Shown here: positions 51,751 to 60,870 of the stretch, in pieces
How the letters are laid out: every line of letters begins with the position of its first letter
How positions within the stretch are numbered: the stretch's first letter is position 1
Source: Microbacteriaceae bacterium
GTDB lineage: Bacteria > Actinomycetota > Actinomycetes > Actinomycetales > Microbacteriaceae
Assembly (NCBI GenBank): GCA_025465095.1
Contig: JAODME010000033.1
Span: 1-64,000, forward strand
Length of the DNA: 64,000 nucleotides
Reading direction: 5' to 3'
Made by a program: the position numbers and the translations under genes
The notes under the pieces: model-generated
The model's database searches: none
What the model was told of the DNA's origin: nothing
The model's input: the letters and a program-made list of their open reading frames with translations, nothing else

Positions 51751-52728
51751 GTGAATATGTCTTGGCCGACAGCGAAGGCACTCTTACGCCCCTACATACG
51801 CGCGCGGTTCGCCGGGAGCAAGTTCGGCTGGTCTGATATCCCGGCACCGACCGACGCGCCCCGCGTCTTCTCACCGGGGGCGGATCCGGACAACATTCTT
51901 CTGATCGGGGACGGACCGGCGATGGGGTTTGGGGTCACCAGCCACAACATCGCTCTGCCCGGGCATATTGCACGCCAGCTGTCGAGCCTGACCGGCCGCG
52001 GCGCCTGCGTGCATGTCGTCGCCGACGAGGGCTTGGATGTGCGCAATGTGGAGGCCAGGTTCGCCGCCGGTCAGCCGGAGCGGTGCGACGCCGTGGTCGT
52101 CATGCTTGGCGTTTCTGACTCCATGCGTCTCACCGCCCTCCGAACCTGGCGAGAATACCTCCACAGGTTCATCCGACGAGTCAACCGCGACGCGCCGGGC
52201 GGGGTTCAAGTGGTGCTGGTCGCGATCGCGCCGATCTCCCGCATGCCGATCCTGAGGGGGCGGTCGGCGTTCTATGCCCGGCAGCATGCGGTGCTCCTCA
52301 ACCGAGAGTTACGGACGGCGGCGTCCGGCTACGCCAATGTCGCCTACCTGCCGTTCGCTCCACCTAGCGAGCCCGATCCGGACCGCTACAGGAGCTCCAG
52401 CACATACCGGAAGTGGGCAACCCATATCACGCCGACGGTTGCGGAGCTCCTGGACGTTCGAGCACGAACCGTATCCGCAGAAGCCGCTGTTCCTCCGTGG
52501 TTCCAGGCACCGGAACGCGTCGTGGTACCGGTGGCTCACCTCTACCGCGCAGCGGGGATCGCACCGCCATGGGAGCGGGTCTGGGACGGCGAGCGGGACG
52601 TGACCGAAGAACCTCCCGAGGAGTGGCCGTGGCCATGGAACCCGAACGGCGTCTCGGCCCACCCGGCGGCAGTTGCCGGGGGCAGTAACGGGCTTCCCGA
52701 TTCGAGCCGCCTGTCAGAATCGAACTGA
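51751..52728 (+). CDS. SGNH/GDSL-hydrolase-fold protein with altered catalytic blocks
   Basis: NILLIGDGPAMGFGVTSHNIALPGHIARQLSSLTGRG, VVVMLGVSDSMRL, YRKWATHITPTVAELL. Confidence 0.7.
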   Translation: MNMSWPTAKALLRPYIRARFAGSKFGWSDIPAPTDAPRVFSPGADPDNILLIGDGPAMGFGVTSHNIALPGHIARQLSSLTGRGACVHVVADEGLDVRNVEARFAAGQPERCDAVVVMLGVSDSMRLTALRTWREYLHRFIRRVNRDAPGGVQVVLVAIAPISRMPILRGRSAFYARQHAVLLNRELRTAASGYANVAYLPFAPPSEPDPDRYRSSSTYRKWATHITPTVAELLDVRARTVSAEAAVPPWFQAPERVVVPVAHLYRAAGIAPPWERVWDGERDVTEEPPEEWPWPWNPNGVSAHPAAVAGGSNGLPDSSRLSESN

Positions 52729-52777
52729 CGACCTTCTCATTACGAGTGAGATGCTCTACCGACTGAGCTAAGGCGGC
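52705..52777 (-). tRNA. tRNA-Thr (anticodon CGT)
   Basis: Reverse complement GCCGCCTTAGCTCAGTCGGTAGAGCATCTCACTCGTAATGAGAAGGTCGTCAGTTCGATTCTGACAGGCGGCT folds as a cloverleaf. Confidence 0.95.
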
Positions 52778-52827
52778 GTGACGGTCGACGTACGCCGACA
52801 GGCACAGCATGAAAGCTTAGCCGATCA

Positions 52828-53475
52828 TTACACGGAAGCTGTGCCGAGAACCTGTCCGAGCTGCGCGAATGAGGCACGAAGACGGTCGCCGAGGGAACGC
52901 TCCCGTTCGAGATCGTCGGCCCAGCTCGACCAAGCGTGCCGCATCGCCCCGAACGCGACGAGGGTGATCAGGCGCGCCCGGTCGTTCAGGGCGACCGGAT
53001 CCCCGGCGAGCTCAACGTCGTCACGGCCGAGACGGCGTGCCACGACCGCGGCCAGTTCGTCCTCGAAGCTGCGCATCGTCGCCATCCGCAACGCGAACAA
53101 CTGCGGGTGATCCTTGAGGATGCTGCGCTGCACCTGGAGCAGATCGACGTCGTCCTCTGCCGCTTCGACCGACTTCACGAGAAGTCCGGCGAGGTCGGCG
53201 AGGAGGTCCGATGCCGGTCCCGCATTGACGAACACGAGGACGTCCGATTCGCTCGGAAGGGTCGGGCCGTCCCCGATCGCAGCGACCTCCTTCGAAGCGA
53301 AGTAGTTGAAAAAGGTGCGCGGGGAGACATCGGCCCGGTTGCTGATCTCTTCGACCGTGACGCGGTCGAAGCCCCTTTCCGCTATGAGCGACAGCACCGC
53401 GAGCCGGATCGCCCTGCGGGTGGCGTGACGCTTGCGCTCACGCAATCCCACGATTTCGATACTCACAGCCACCAT
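52828..53475 (-). CDS. TetR family transcriptional regulator
   Basis: LRERKRHATRRAIRLAVLSLIAERGFDRVTVEEISNRADVSPRTFFNYFASKEVAA; start at MVAVSIEIVG. Confidence 0.9.
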   Translation of the reverse strand: MVAVSIEIVGLRERKRHATRRAIRLAVLSLIAERGFDRVTVEEISNRADVSPRTFFNYFASKEVAAIGDGPTLPSESDVLVFVNAGPASDLLADLAGLLVKSVEAAEDDVDLLQVQRSILKDHPQLFALRMATMRSFEDELAAVVARRLGRDDVELAGDPVALNDRARLITLVAFGAMRHAWSSWADDLERERSLGDRLRASFAQLGQVLGTASV

Positions 53476-53483
53476 TCTTGCAG

Positions 53484-53503
53484 TTTGTGCAATTTTGCAC
53501 AAA
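53484..53503. promoter_or_regulatory. perfect 20-bp inverted repeat, probable TetR autoregulatory operator
   Basis: TTTGTGCAA-TT-TTGCACAAA, 8 bp upstream of the TetR ATG. Confidence 0.8.
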
Positions 53504-53515
53504 GATGCGGACGTG

Positions 53516-55033
53516 CTAGCACTGTGGATCGGTCGCGGGAACTTTTCCGTCGATGATGTAGTCGTCGACAGTATCGTTGACGCAAGCGTTGGACTTGTTG
53601 TAGGCCGTGTGGCCCTCACCGTGGTAGGTGACCAGGTGGCCGCTGTCCAGTTGAGACGCGAGATTCTGCGCCCAGACGTACGGTGTCGCCGGGTCGTTGG
53701 TGGTGCCGACCACCAGGATCGGGGCGGATCCCGCTGCGTCGATCGCTGCGCGCTCCCTTGTCGCCTGATACGGCCAGTCCGCGCATCCAGTTCCTCCATA
53801 AGACATGGAGGGGCCGAAGACGGGCGCAAGGCGCACGAGCTCCGCCGCCTCCACCGGAAGGGACTCGGTCGTGCTGGTCGTGCGGTAGTCGAGGCAGTTG
53901 ATCGAAACGAACGCCTCCGTCGAGTTGTCGGAATACGTCCCGTCTGGGGAACGAGCGTAGTAGTCATCGGCTAGCAGGAACGCGTAGTCGGCGTCACCCG
54001 ACATCACGCTGGTGAAGAGGTCCCTCAGGTACACCCAGTTGTCAGGGCTGTAAAGCGGCGTGATAACCGCCCTGAACATCGACCCCCTGCCGAGCTCGCG
54101 ACCGTCGGTCGCACGGATGGGGCTCGCGTCAAGGCTCTCGAAAAGCGCTTGGACATCGGTCACCGCCTCCTCCAAAGTGCCCGTGAACGGGCAGTCCGTC
54201 GCGGTCAGACAGTCCCTCAGGAACGCCCGAAGCGCAGCTTCGAAGCCCTGCGCCTGAGTGGCGGAGACCTCAAAGTCGGTGGTCGCGGGGTCGACAGCGC
54301 CGTCGAGGACGAGCCGGCCGGTCTTGTCCGGGTAGAGCTCGGCGTAGGTCGCGCCCAGCAGGGTTCCATAGGAGTAGCCGAGGTAGTTGAGCTTGTTGTC
54401 ACCCAGCACTGCTCGGAGGAGGTCCAGGTCACGTGCGGCGCTCTCGGTGTCGACGAAGCCGAGTAATTCGCCCGTGTGCTCGAGGCACGCCTGCCCGAAC
54501 GCCTTGAATTGCGCCTCGATCTCGGCAATCGACTCGGCTGACCCGGTCTCGTTCTGCGAGACGTCGAACAGGAACGCATCCAACTCGGCGGGGTCGTCGT
54601 AGCAAGACACCGCGGACGAGCGGTTCACCCCACGCGGGTCGAAGCCGACAATGTCGTAGTGAGCCTGAACGGTCGATGAGACGGCGAAGTCGATGCTGTC
54701 GCGAACGAGATTGTACCCGGATGCTCCCGGCCCGCCCGGATTGACGAGCAGCGAACCCAGATCGCCGCCCTCCGAGCGGATGAGGGCGAGCTCGATGGTA
54801 CGGCGACCCGGGTCGTTCCAGTCCATAGGCGCTTCGGCAGTGGCACACTGGAAGTTCACCTCGCAGGTTGACCATTCGAGCACCTGAGAGTAGAAGGGTT
54901 CGAGTTCCGCTGAAACCGGTTCGCCGGTAGGAGTCGACGTGGTCTTCTCCGGCAGGAACAGCGAGACGCAACCCGTTAACGCCATCACGACGGCCAGCCC
55001 GACGGAAACGGCAGCTACGCGGGCGCGTCTCAT
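53516..55033 (-). CDS. secreted lipoprotein alpha/beta hydrolase (tripeptidyl aminopeptidase-like)
   Basis: Lipobox ALTGC; LLVNPGGPGASGYNLV; NYLGYSYGTLLGATYAELYPDKTGRLVLDGAVDP; LVTYHGEGHTAY. Confidence 0.9.
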   Translation of the reverse strand: MRRARVAAVSVGLAVVMALTGCVSLFLPEKTTSTPTGEPVSAELEPFYSQVLEWSTCEVNFQCATAEAPMDWNDPGRRTIELALIRSEGGDLGSLLVNPGGPGASGYNLVRDSIDFAVSSTVQAHYDIVGFDPRGVNRSSAVSCYDDPAELDAFLFDVSQNETGSAESIAEIEAQFKAFGQACLEHTGELLGFVDTESAARDLDLLRAVLGDNKLNYLGYSYGTLLGATYAELYPDKTGRLVLDGAVDPATTDFEVSATQAQGFEAALRAFLRDCLTATDCPFTGTLEEAVTDVQALFESLDASPIRATDGRELGRGSMFRAVITPLYSPDNWVYLRDLFTSVMSGDADYAFLLADDYYARSPDGTYSDNSTEAFVSINCLDYRTTSTTESLPVEAAELVRLAPVFGPSMSYGGTGCADWPYQATRERAAIDAAGSAPILVVGTTNDPATPYVWAQNLASQLDSGHLVTYHGEGHTAYNKSNACVNDTVDDYIIDGKVPATDPQC

Positions 55034-56190
55034 TCGTGCGGCCTTCGGACCGCCGAGATCAGCATCGCCTCGAGAGCGAGCGCGGGCGCGACGTTTCCCT
55101 CGATGCGGTTACGGGTGCTTGTGATCGCGTCGAGCGTCGCCAAGGTCTGCTCGGGTGTCGCGGCGCGGCTCGCAGCGAGGATGTCGGGGCGGATGCTCGC
55201 GTTGATGAGTTCGCCTCCGACTCCCAACTGCGTAAGCAGCACGTCCCGATACAGCGAAAGCAGGTCGACCATGATGCGGTCGAGGCCGTCGCGCAGGCTC
55301 CGGGTGGCCCGACGTTTCTGGTCCTCTTCGAGCCCTTTGAGTTGCCCGCGCAGCGCGGCGGGCACGGTTCCGCCGGGTTCGACGCCGAGCGAGCGGAGCG
55401 CGCTTTCTCTCTCCTGAGCGTCCCGCTCCTCGGTGATCACCTTTGCATCTTCACCGGCCAGCTCGAGCAGGGTGGCGGCGGCGAGCACGGCATCCGAGGC
55501 CGACCGGATGCCGAGCGCGGCCTGCAACGTCTGCTCCCGGCGGCTCCGCGCGTGCTCGTTCGTCGCGAGCCGGTGCGCCATGCCGATGTGACTTTGAGCC
55601 TCCCTGGCGGCGCGGATCGCCGTCGGCAGGTCCACCCCGTCCCTTCGGACGATCAGCTCCGCCACATCCTCGACACTCGGCACGCGGAGCCGCACGCCGC
55701 GAACCCGGGACCGGATCGTGGGCAGGAGGTCGGCCTCGCTCGGGGCGCACAGAATCCAGACCGTGCGGGGCGGCGGCTCCTCGAGCGCCTTCAGCAGCAC
55801 ATTCGATGCGGCTTCGCGCATCCGGTCGGCGTCTTCGATGACCATCACACGGTAGCGGGCGACGGATGGGGAGTAGTTCGAGCTCTTCACCAGGTCGCGA
55901 ACCTCGCTGATCGTGATGATCACGCGTTCGGTGCTCAGGACCCCGAGGTCCGGATGCGATCGCGCCTCGACCTGACGCTGGGTCGCCTCATCCCCGGCAG
56001 GATCGCCGGGACTGAGCAGCGCGGTGGCGAAGGCGAAGGCGAGGTTCGATCGACCAGAACCAGGCGGTCCGGTGATGAGCCAGGCGTGGGTCATCGAGCG
56101 GCTCGCCTCGCCGTCCGCGGACTGCTCGGCAGCGGCACGGATCGTCTCGATTGCGCCCGCTTGGCCGGTCAACTCATCCCATACGGACAT
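55030..56190 (-). CDS. holB: DNA polymerase III subunit delta'
   Basis: MSVWDELTGQAGAIETIRAAAEQ; HAWLITGPPGSGRSNLAFAFATALL; VMVIEDADRMREAASNVLLKALEEPPPRTVWILC. Confidence 0.93.
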   Translation of the reverse strand: MSVWDELTGQAGAIETIRAAAEQSADGEASRSMTHAWLITGPPGSGRSNLAFAFATALLSPGDPAGDEATQRQVEARSHPDLGVLSTERVIITISEVRDLVKSSNYSPSVARYRVMVIEDADRMREAASNVLLKALEEPPPRTVWILCAPSEADLLPTIRSRVRGVRLRVPSVEDVAELIVRRDGVDLPTAIRAAREAQSHIGMAHRLATNEHARSRREQTLQAALGIRSASDAVLAAATLLELAGEDAKVITEERDAQERESALRSLGVEPGGTVPAALRGQLKGLEEDQKRRATRSLRDGLDRIMVDLLSLYRDVLLTQLGVGGELINASIRPDILAASRAATPEQTLATLDAITSTRNRIEGNVAPALALEAMLISAVRRPHE

Positions 56191-56257
56191 GCGGCAAGCC
56201 TAACTCGAGCCGCCGACAGCACCCGGCGCGGCGGGCGCCGGTTCCCATGAGCGGCAG

Positions 56258-56875
56258 CTACAGGAGCCGGGCGACGCGCTCCATGATGGCGCGCGCGATC
56301 TCCCCGACCGGCAGCGCCCCATCGATCACGAGGAACCGAGAGGGTTCGGATGCGGCGAGCTCGAGGTAGGCGTCACGCACGCGTGAGTGGAAGTCGACCT
56401 TCTCCGCCTCCAACCGGTCGAAGACTTTGTCGTCGGCGTCGAGCCTCGCGCGGCCGGACGCGACGTCGAGGTCCAGTAGCACCGTGAGATCGGGGAGCAG
56501 TCCGTCTGTCGCCCATAGCGACAGTTCGCGTACCTCCGCGCCACCGAGGACGCGTCCGGCGCCCTGGTAGGCAACCGAGGAATCGAGGTAGCGGTCCTGA
56601 ATCACGATCTCACCGCGATCGATCGCCGGACGGACCCGCGTCGCGATGTTCTGGGCGCGGTCCGCCGCGTAAAGAAGGGCCTCCGCGCGCGGAGTGATGT
56701 ACCCGCGACGGTGCAGGATGATCTCGCGAAGCTCGACCCCGAGCTCCGTGCCGCCCGGCTCCCGGGAATGGACCACGGTCCTGCCCTCGCCGACGAGCCA
56801 CTCGGCGAGCAGAGCCGACTGTGTCGACTTGCCCGATCCGTCACCGCCCTCGAGCGTTATGAACAGCCCGGCCAC
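56258..56875 (-). CDS. tmk: thymidylate kinase
   Basis: GLFITLEGGDGSGKSTQSALLAEWL; VVHSREPGGTELG; QDRYLDSSVAYQGAGR. Confidence 0.95.
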   Translation of the reverse strand: MAGLFITLEGGDGSGKSTQSALLAEWLVGEGRTVVHSREPGGTELGVELREIILHRRGYITPRAEALLYAADRAQNIATRVRPAIDRGEIVIQDRYLDSSVAYQGAGRVLGGAEVRELSLWATDGLLPDLTVLLDLDVASGRARLDADDKVFDRLEAEKVDFHSRVRDAYLELAASEPSRFLVIDGALPVGEIARAIMERVARLL

Positions 56876-56877
56876 GA

Positions 56878-59724
56878 CTATTCGGCAGCCGGCTTCTTCG
56901 GCGCCGCCTTGCGGGCGGGCGCCACCGACTTCACGGCCTTCGACGCGGCCGGCTTCTTCGCCACCGGCTTCTTCGCGGGCGCCTTCCGCGCCGTCGCCTT
57001 CTTGGGCGCCGGCCCCTTCGCCCGCTTGTCGGCCAACAGCTGCACGGCACGATCGAAGTCGATCTCCTCGACGGTCTCACCGCGTGGAATGGTCGCGTTC
57101 GTGACTCCGTCGGTCACGTAGGCGCCGAAACGACCGTCCTTGATCCGGATCGGTTTGCCGCTCTCGGGGTCGGCCTCGAATTCCTTGAGCGCGCTCGACG
57201 CCTTGCGGGCACCGTACTTCGGCTGCGCGTACAGCTCAAGGGCGCCGGTCAGCTCGATCTCGAATATCTGGTCCTCATCGGTGAGCGATCGCGTGTCGGC
57301 GCCCTTCTTCAGGTAGGGCCCGAACTTGCCGTTTTGAGCGAGGATGTCCTCTCCGGTCTCCGGGTCCTGCCCGACAACGCGCGGGAGAGCGAGCAGCCGC
57401 AACGCGGTCTGGAGGTCGACCGTAGCGAGATCCATCGACTTGAAGATGGATGCGGTGCGCGCCTTGACGACAGCCGGCTTCTTCGCGGCCGGCTTCTTCT
57501 TCACCACGACCGCGGTGACCTCACCGGTCGCCGCGTCGACGGAATCCGGCGATTCGGCTTCGGAGGTCGCCGCTTCGGGCTCGAGTTCCGTGACGTAGGG
57601 GCCGAATCGACCGTCCTTCGCAACCACCTGCTTTCCGTTCTCCGGGTTGATCCCGATGATCCGGTCCACGACGACCGGCGCGTCGACGAGCTCCTGGGCC
57701 TTCGCCGCGGTCAGTTCGTCCGGCGCGAGGTCGAGTGGTAGATTCACCCGTCTCGGCGTTGCTGGGGTCTCCCCCGTCGTGTTCGCGGCGTCATCCGGCG
57801 CCACCTCGAGGTAGGGGCCGTACTTGCCGATTCGCAGCGTGATCCGGTCGGTCAGCACGATCGAGTTGATCGTCTTCGCGTCGATGTCGCCGAGGTTGTC
57901 GATCACATTGCGGAGCCCGCGATGCTTGTCGCTGCCGAAGTAGAAGCTCGTGAGCCACGCGACTCGATCCTCCACTCCTCCTGCAATGCGGTCGAGATCG
58001 TCTTCCATACCCGCTGTGAAGTCGTACTGTACGAGGTCGCCGAAGAACTCCTCGAGCAGGCGTACGACGGAGAATGCGACCCAGTTCGGCACGAGCGACT
58101 GACCACGCGGGGTGACGTAGCCGCGGTCGATGATCGTGGAGATGATCGACGCATAGGTCGACGGACGCCCGATTCCCAGCTCCTCAAGGGTCTTGACCAG
58201 GCTCGCCTCGGTGTAACGGGGAGGAGCGCTGGTCTCGTGGCCCTTCGCCTCCACCGCTGCGATCGTGAGCACTTGGCCGACGGTCAGCGGGGGCAGCTTC
58301 GCCTCGGCCGGCTCCGCGGATTCGTTGCGTTCCTCGTCGCGGGACTCCTCGTACGCCTGCAGGAACCCCCGGAAGGTGATGACGGTGCCACTCGCCGTGA
58401 ATTCAGCGATCGTAGGACCGTTGCCGGGAAAGCCGTCGAGCGGCTCGGTGACGGTCGCTGAGATGACGACGGATGCGGTGGACCCCTTGGCATCCGCCAT
58501 TTGGGACGCGACGGTGCGCTTCCAGATCAGGTCGTACAGTTTCCAGTCGTTGCCACGCAGCGTTCCCTCGAGCTGGCTAGGGGTGCGGAATGTATCGCCT
58601 GCCGGACGGATTGCTTCGTGCGCCTCTTGCGCGTTCTTGTTCTTGCCGCTGTACAGCCTCGGCTTGTCCGGGACGGTGTCCGGACCGTAGAGGGAGGACG
58701 CCTGCGCACGTGCCGCGGTGATTGCCTGCTGCGACAGGTTGGGCGAATCGGTACGCATGTACGTGATGTGGCCATTCTCATACAGTCCCTGAGCGACGCT
58801 CATCGTCTGTCGAGCGGAGAAACGCAACTTACGGGCGGCCTCCTGCTGGAGGGTCGACGTCGTGAACGGTGCAGCGGGGCGGCGCGTGTACGGCTTCGAG
58901 TCCACGGATGCCACCGACACCGTGACGTCCGGATTCCGAAGCGCCGACGCGAGAGATTCGGCGGCTGCCTCCTCGAGCACGGTGGTGTCGGACTTGAGCT
59001 GTCCGCGGTCGTCGAAATCTTTACCCTGCGCGATGCGGGCACCGTTGATGCGGGCTAGTCGCGACTCGAAACTCGTGCCGGTGGAAGGCGCGAGGCGCGC
59101 GGCCAAATCCCAGTAGCTTGCTGCCGTGAAGGCGAGCCGCTCGCGTTCGCGATCAACGACGAGTCGCGTGGCAGCGGATTGCACGCGCCCGGCGGAGAGT
59201 CCGGGCCCGACCTTTCGCCACAGCACGGGCGAGACCTCGAACCCGTAGAGGCGGTCGAGGATTCGGCGGGTTTCCTGGGCGTCGACGAGAGCAGTGTCGA
59301 TGTCACGCGTGTTCTCCCGGGCTCGCTCGATCGCCTCCTTCGTGATCTCGTGGAACACCATACGCTTGACGGGCACCTTGGGCTTGAGCTCCTGCAGCAG
59401 GTGCCACGCGATGGCCTCGCCCTCGCGGTCCTCATCAGTCGCGAGGTAGAGCTCATCGGCGTTCTTCAGGGCACGGCGAAGTTCCGCGACGGTTTTCTTC
59501 TTCTGATCGGATACCACGTAGTACGGCTCGAAGCCGTTCTCTACGTCGACCGAGAACTTGCCGAGCGAACCCTTTTTGAGCTCCGGCGGGAGGTTTTTCG
59601 GCTCAATCAGGTCACGGATGTGGCCGACTGAGGCCTGCACCTCATAGCCGTCCCCGAGGTACTGGGCAATCGTCTTCGCCTTCGCGGGCGACTCGACGAT
59701 TACCAGCTTTTTCGTGCCTGGCAC
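56878..59724 (-). CDS. topA: DNA topoisomerase I
   Basis: KKLVIVESPAKAKTIAQYLGDGYEVQASVGHIRDL; YLATDEDREGEAIAWHL; ITYMRTDSPNLS; Lys/Ala-rich C-terminal tail. Confidence 0.96.
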   Translation of the reverse strand: MPGTKKLVIVESPAKAKTIAQYLGDGYEVQASVGHIRDLIEPKNLPPELKKGSLGKFSVDVENGFEPYYVVSDQKKKTVAELRRALKNADELYLATDEDREGEAIAWHLLQELKPKVPVKRMVFHEITKEAIERARENTRDIDTALVDAQETRRILDRLYGFEVSPVLWRKVGPGLSAGRVQSAATRLVVDRERERLAFTAASYWDLAARLAPSTGTSFESRLARINGARIAQGKDFDDRGQLKSDTTVLEEAAAESLASALRNPDVTVSVASVDSKPYTRRPAAPFTTSTLQQEAARKLRFSARQTMSVAQGLYENGHITYMRTDSPNLSQQAITAARAQASSLYGPDTVPDKPRLYSGKNKNAQEAHEAIRPAGDTFRTPSQLEGTLRGNDWKLYDLIWKRTVASQMADAKGSTASVVISATVTEPLDGFPGNGPTIAEFTASGTVITFRGFLQAYEESRDEERNESAEPAEAKLPPLTVGQVLTIAAVEAKGHETSAPPRYTEASLVKTLEELGIGRPSTYASIISTIIDRGYVTPRGQSLVPNWVAFSVVRLLEEFFGDLVQYDFTAGMEDDLDRIAGGVEDRVAWLTSFYFGSDKHRGLRNVIDNLGDIDAKTINSIVLTDRITLRIGKYGPYLEVAPDDAANTTGETPATPRRVNLPLDLAPDELTAAKAQELVDAPVVVDRIIGINPENGKQVVAKDGRFGPYVTELEPEAATSEAESPDSVDAATGEVTAVVVKKKPAAKKPAVVKARTASIFKSMDLATVDLQTALRLLALPRVVGQDPETGEDILAQNGKFGPYLKKGADTRSLTDEDQIFEIELTGALELYAQPKYGARKASSALKEFEADPESGKPIRIKDGRFGAYVTDGVTNATIPRGETVEEIDFDRAVQLLADKRAKGPAPKKATARKAPAKKPVAKKPAASKAVKSVAPARKAAPKKPAAE

Positions 59725-59878
59725 GTGACTCCTTGCTTGAACTGCCGATGATGATGACGAAATGGGAGGGATTGATCCTCACGCTACGGTGAGCGACATG
59801 GAACGGACTGCGCACCACAACGGGTGCCGGTTGAACGGTCCGACACGCACACCATACACACACAAACAGTCAGCGCCC

Positions 59879-60259
59879 CTAATCCGTTCCCGAATCGGGT
59901 GGCCCCGCCGTGGCTGCGGACGGAATCAAGAAACCGGCCGCCGGAACGCTGACCCGCACCGTCACGACCAGGCCGTCCACCTGACATTCGGTCACGGTTG
60001 CCTCGTTCGCGGCGGCCACCGATTCGGCTACCGGGCAGGGAAAACCACCGCGGATGCCGACCGCGGTGTCCGCGGCGGCCAGGGCGGCGGAATCCGCAGC
60101 GCCGGATGCACGCTGCTTCGCGTCCAGCACTATGACAAGGGGCAGCAGCATCGAGAGCACCGCGAGGATCACGGCGACGAGCGCGAGCGCGAGTATCGAC
60201 CCCGCACCCCGATCCGCGACGATTCCATCGACCTCCGCGGTCGGGTCGCTGCCGGTCAT
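59879..60259 (-). CDS. TadE/TadG-like secreted protein of flp locus (Rv3654c-like)
   Basis: DRGAGSILALALVAVILAVLSMLLPLVIVLDAKQRASGAADSAALAAADTAVG; locus context. Confidence 0.75.
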   Translation of the reverse strand: MTGSDPTAEVDGIVADRGAGSILALALVAVILAVLSMLLPLVIVLDAKQRASGAADSAALAAADTAVGIRGGFPCPVAESVAAANEATVTECQVDGLVVTVRVSVPAAGFLIPSAATAGPPDSGTD

Positions 60260-60615
60260 CGGCCGTCTCCAAGCGCGCAACTGCTCGCCCTGAGCGACAC
60301 GGCGCCGAACAGTCCTGGGGCTCCGGTCCCGTGAAGTCGAACGCAGACCAGATCCCCTCGCGAGTGCATTTCGAACGTGACGCCGCTCAGCAGTTCGGAT
60401 GCTCGCCGCGTTGCGGCACCGGCGCCCTCTCCTCGCGCGACGATCCGTGCTGCGTCGGCGGCGGCGTCCTGCAGCTGCAGTTGGCGACCAGACAACTGCA
60501 CCGCCGAGAGGCAGAGCGCCAGCAGAAGGATGACAACTGGCATGGCCATCGCGAACTCTGCCGTCACACTGCCGCGTTCCGGTCGGGAACGGTCACCCTG
60601 AGAAGGCGAGCGCAC
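60256..60615 (-). CDS. TadE family pseudopilin-like protein
   Basis: ERGSVTAEFAMAMPVVILLLALCLSAVQLSGRQLQLQDAAADAARIVARGEG. Confidence 0.8.
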   Translation of the reverse strand: MRSPSQGDRSRPERGSVTAEFAMAMPVVILLLALCLSAVQLSGRQLQLQDAAADAARIVARGEGAGAATRRASELLSGVTFEMHSRGDLVCVRLHGTGAPGLFGAVSLRASSCALGDGR

Positions 60616-60781
60616 GTTGGACCAGATCGGTCAGGATGCCCCGCACCTCGTCGCTGCGCATGATCACGACCAGCAGTCCCGCAAATCCAACGGCGGCCAT
60701 GGTTGCGATCGCGTATTCGGCGGTCGCCGCGCCCTCCTCTCGTTTCATCAGCGTCAGCGCCGATCGCGTTCGATTCCGCAT
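60593..60781 (-). CDS. Flp-type pilin-like protein (DUF4244-like)
   Basis: MRNRTRSALTLMKREEGAATAEYAIATMAAVGFAGLLVVIMRSDEVRGILTDLVQRALAFSG (62 aa; prepilin-like G/E-T-AEYA motif). Confidence 0.82.
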   Translation of the reverse strand: MRNRTRSALTLMKREEGAATAEYAIATMAAVGFAGLLVVIMRSDEVRGILTDLVQRALAFSG

Positions 60782-60870
60782 TGTGTTTCTCCTCCGTCGG
60801 TCGGCTCCCCGCAAGTGTCGCCGGCACCGACCGTCCACGGGGGCCGGAGCCCGTAATGGTGCGGAAACCT

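Noticed and set aside
52427-52810. ORF containing AQSVEHLTRNEKVVSSILTGGS
   Set aside because: Translation of a tRNA-Thr gene; a well known type of spurious ORF.
53476-53967. N-terminal extension of the TetR ORF
   Set aside because: Overlaps the 3' end of the hydrolase gene and the operator; TetR homology begins just after M at 53475.
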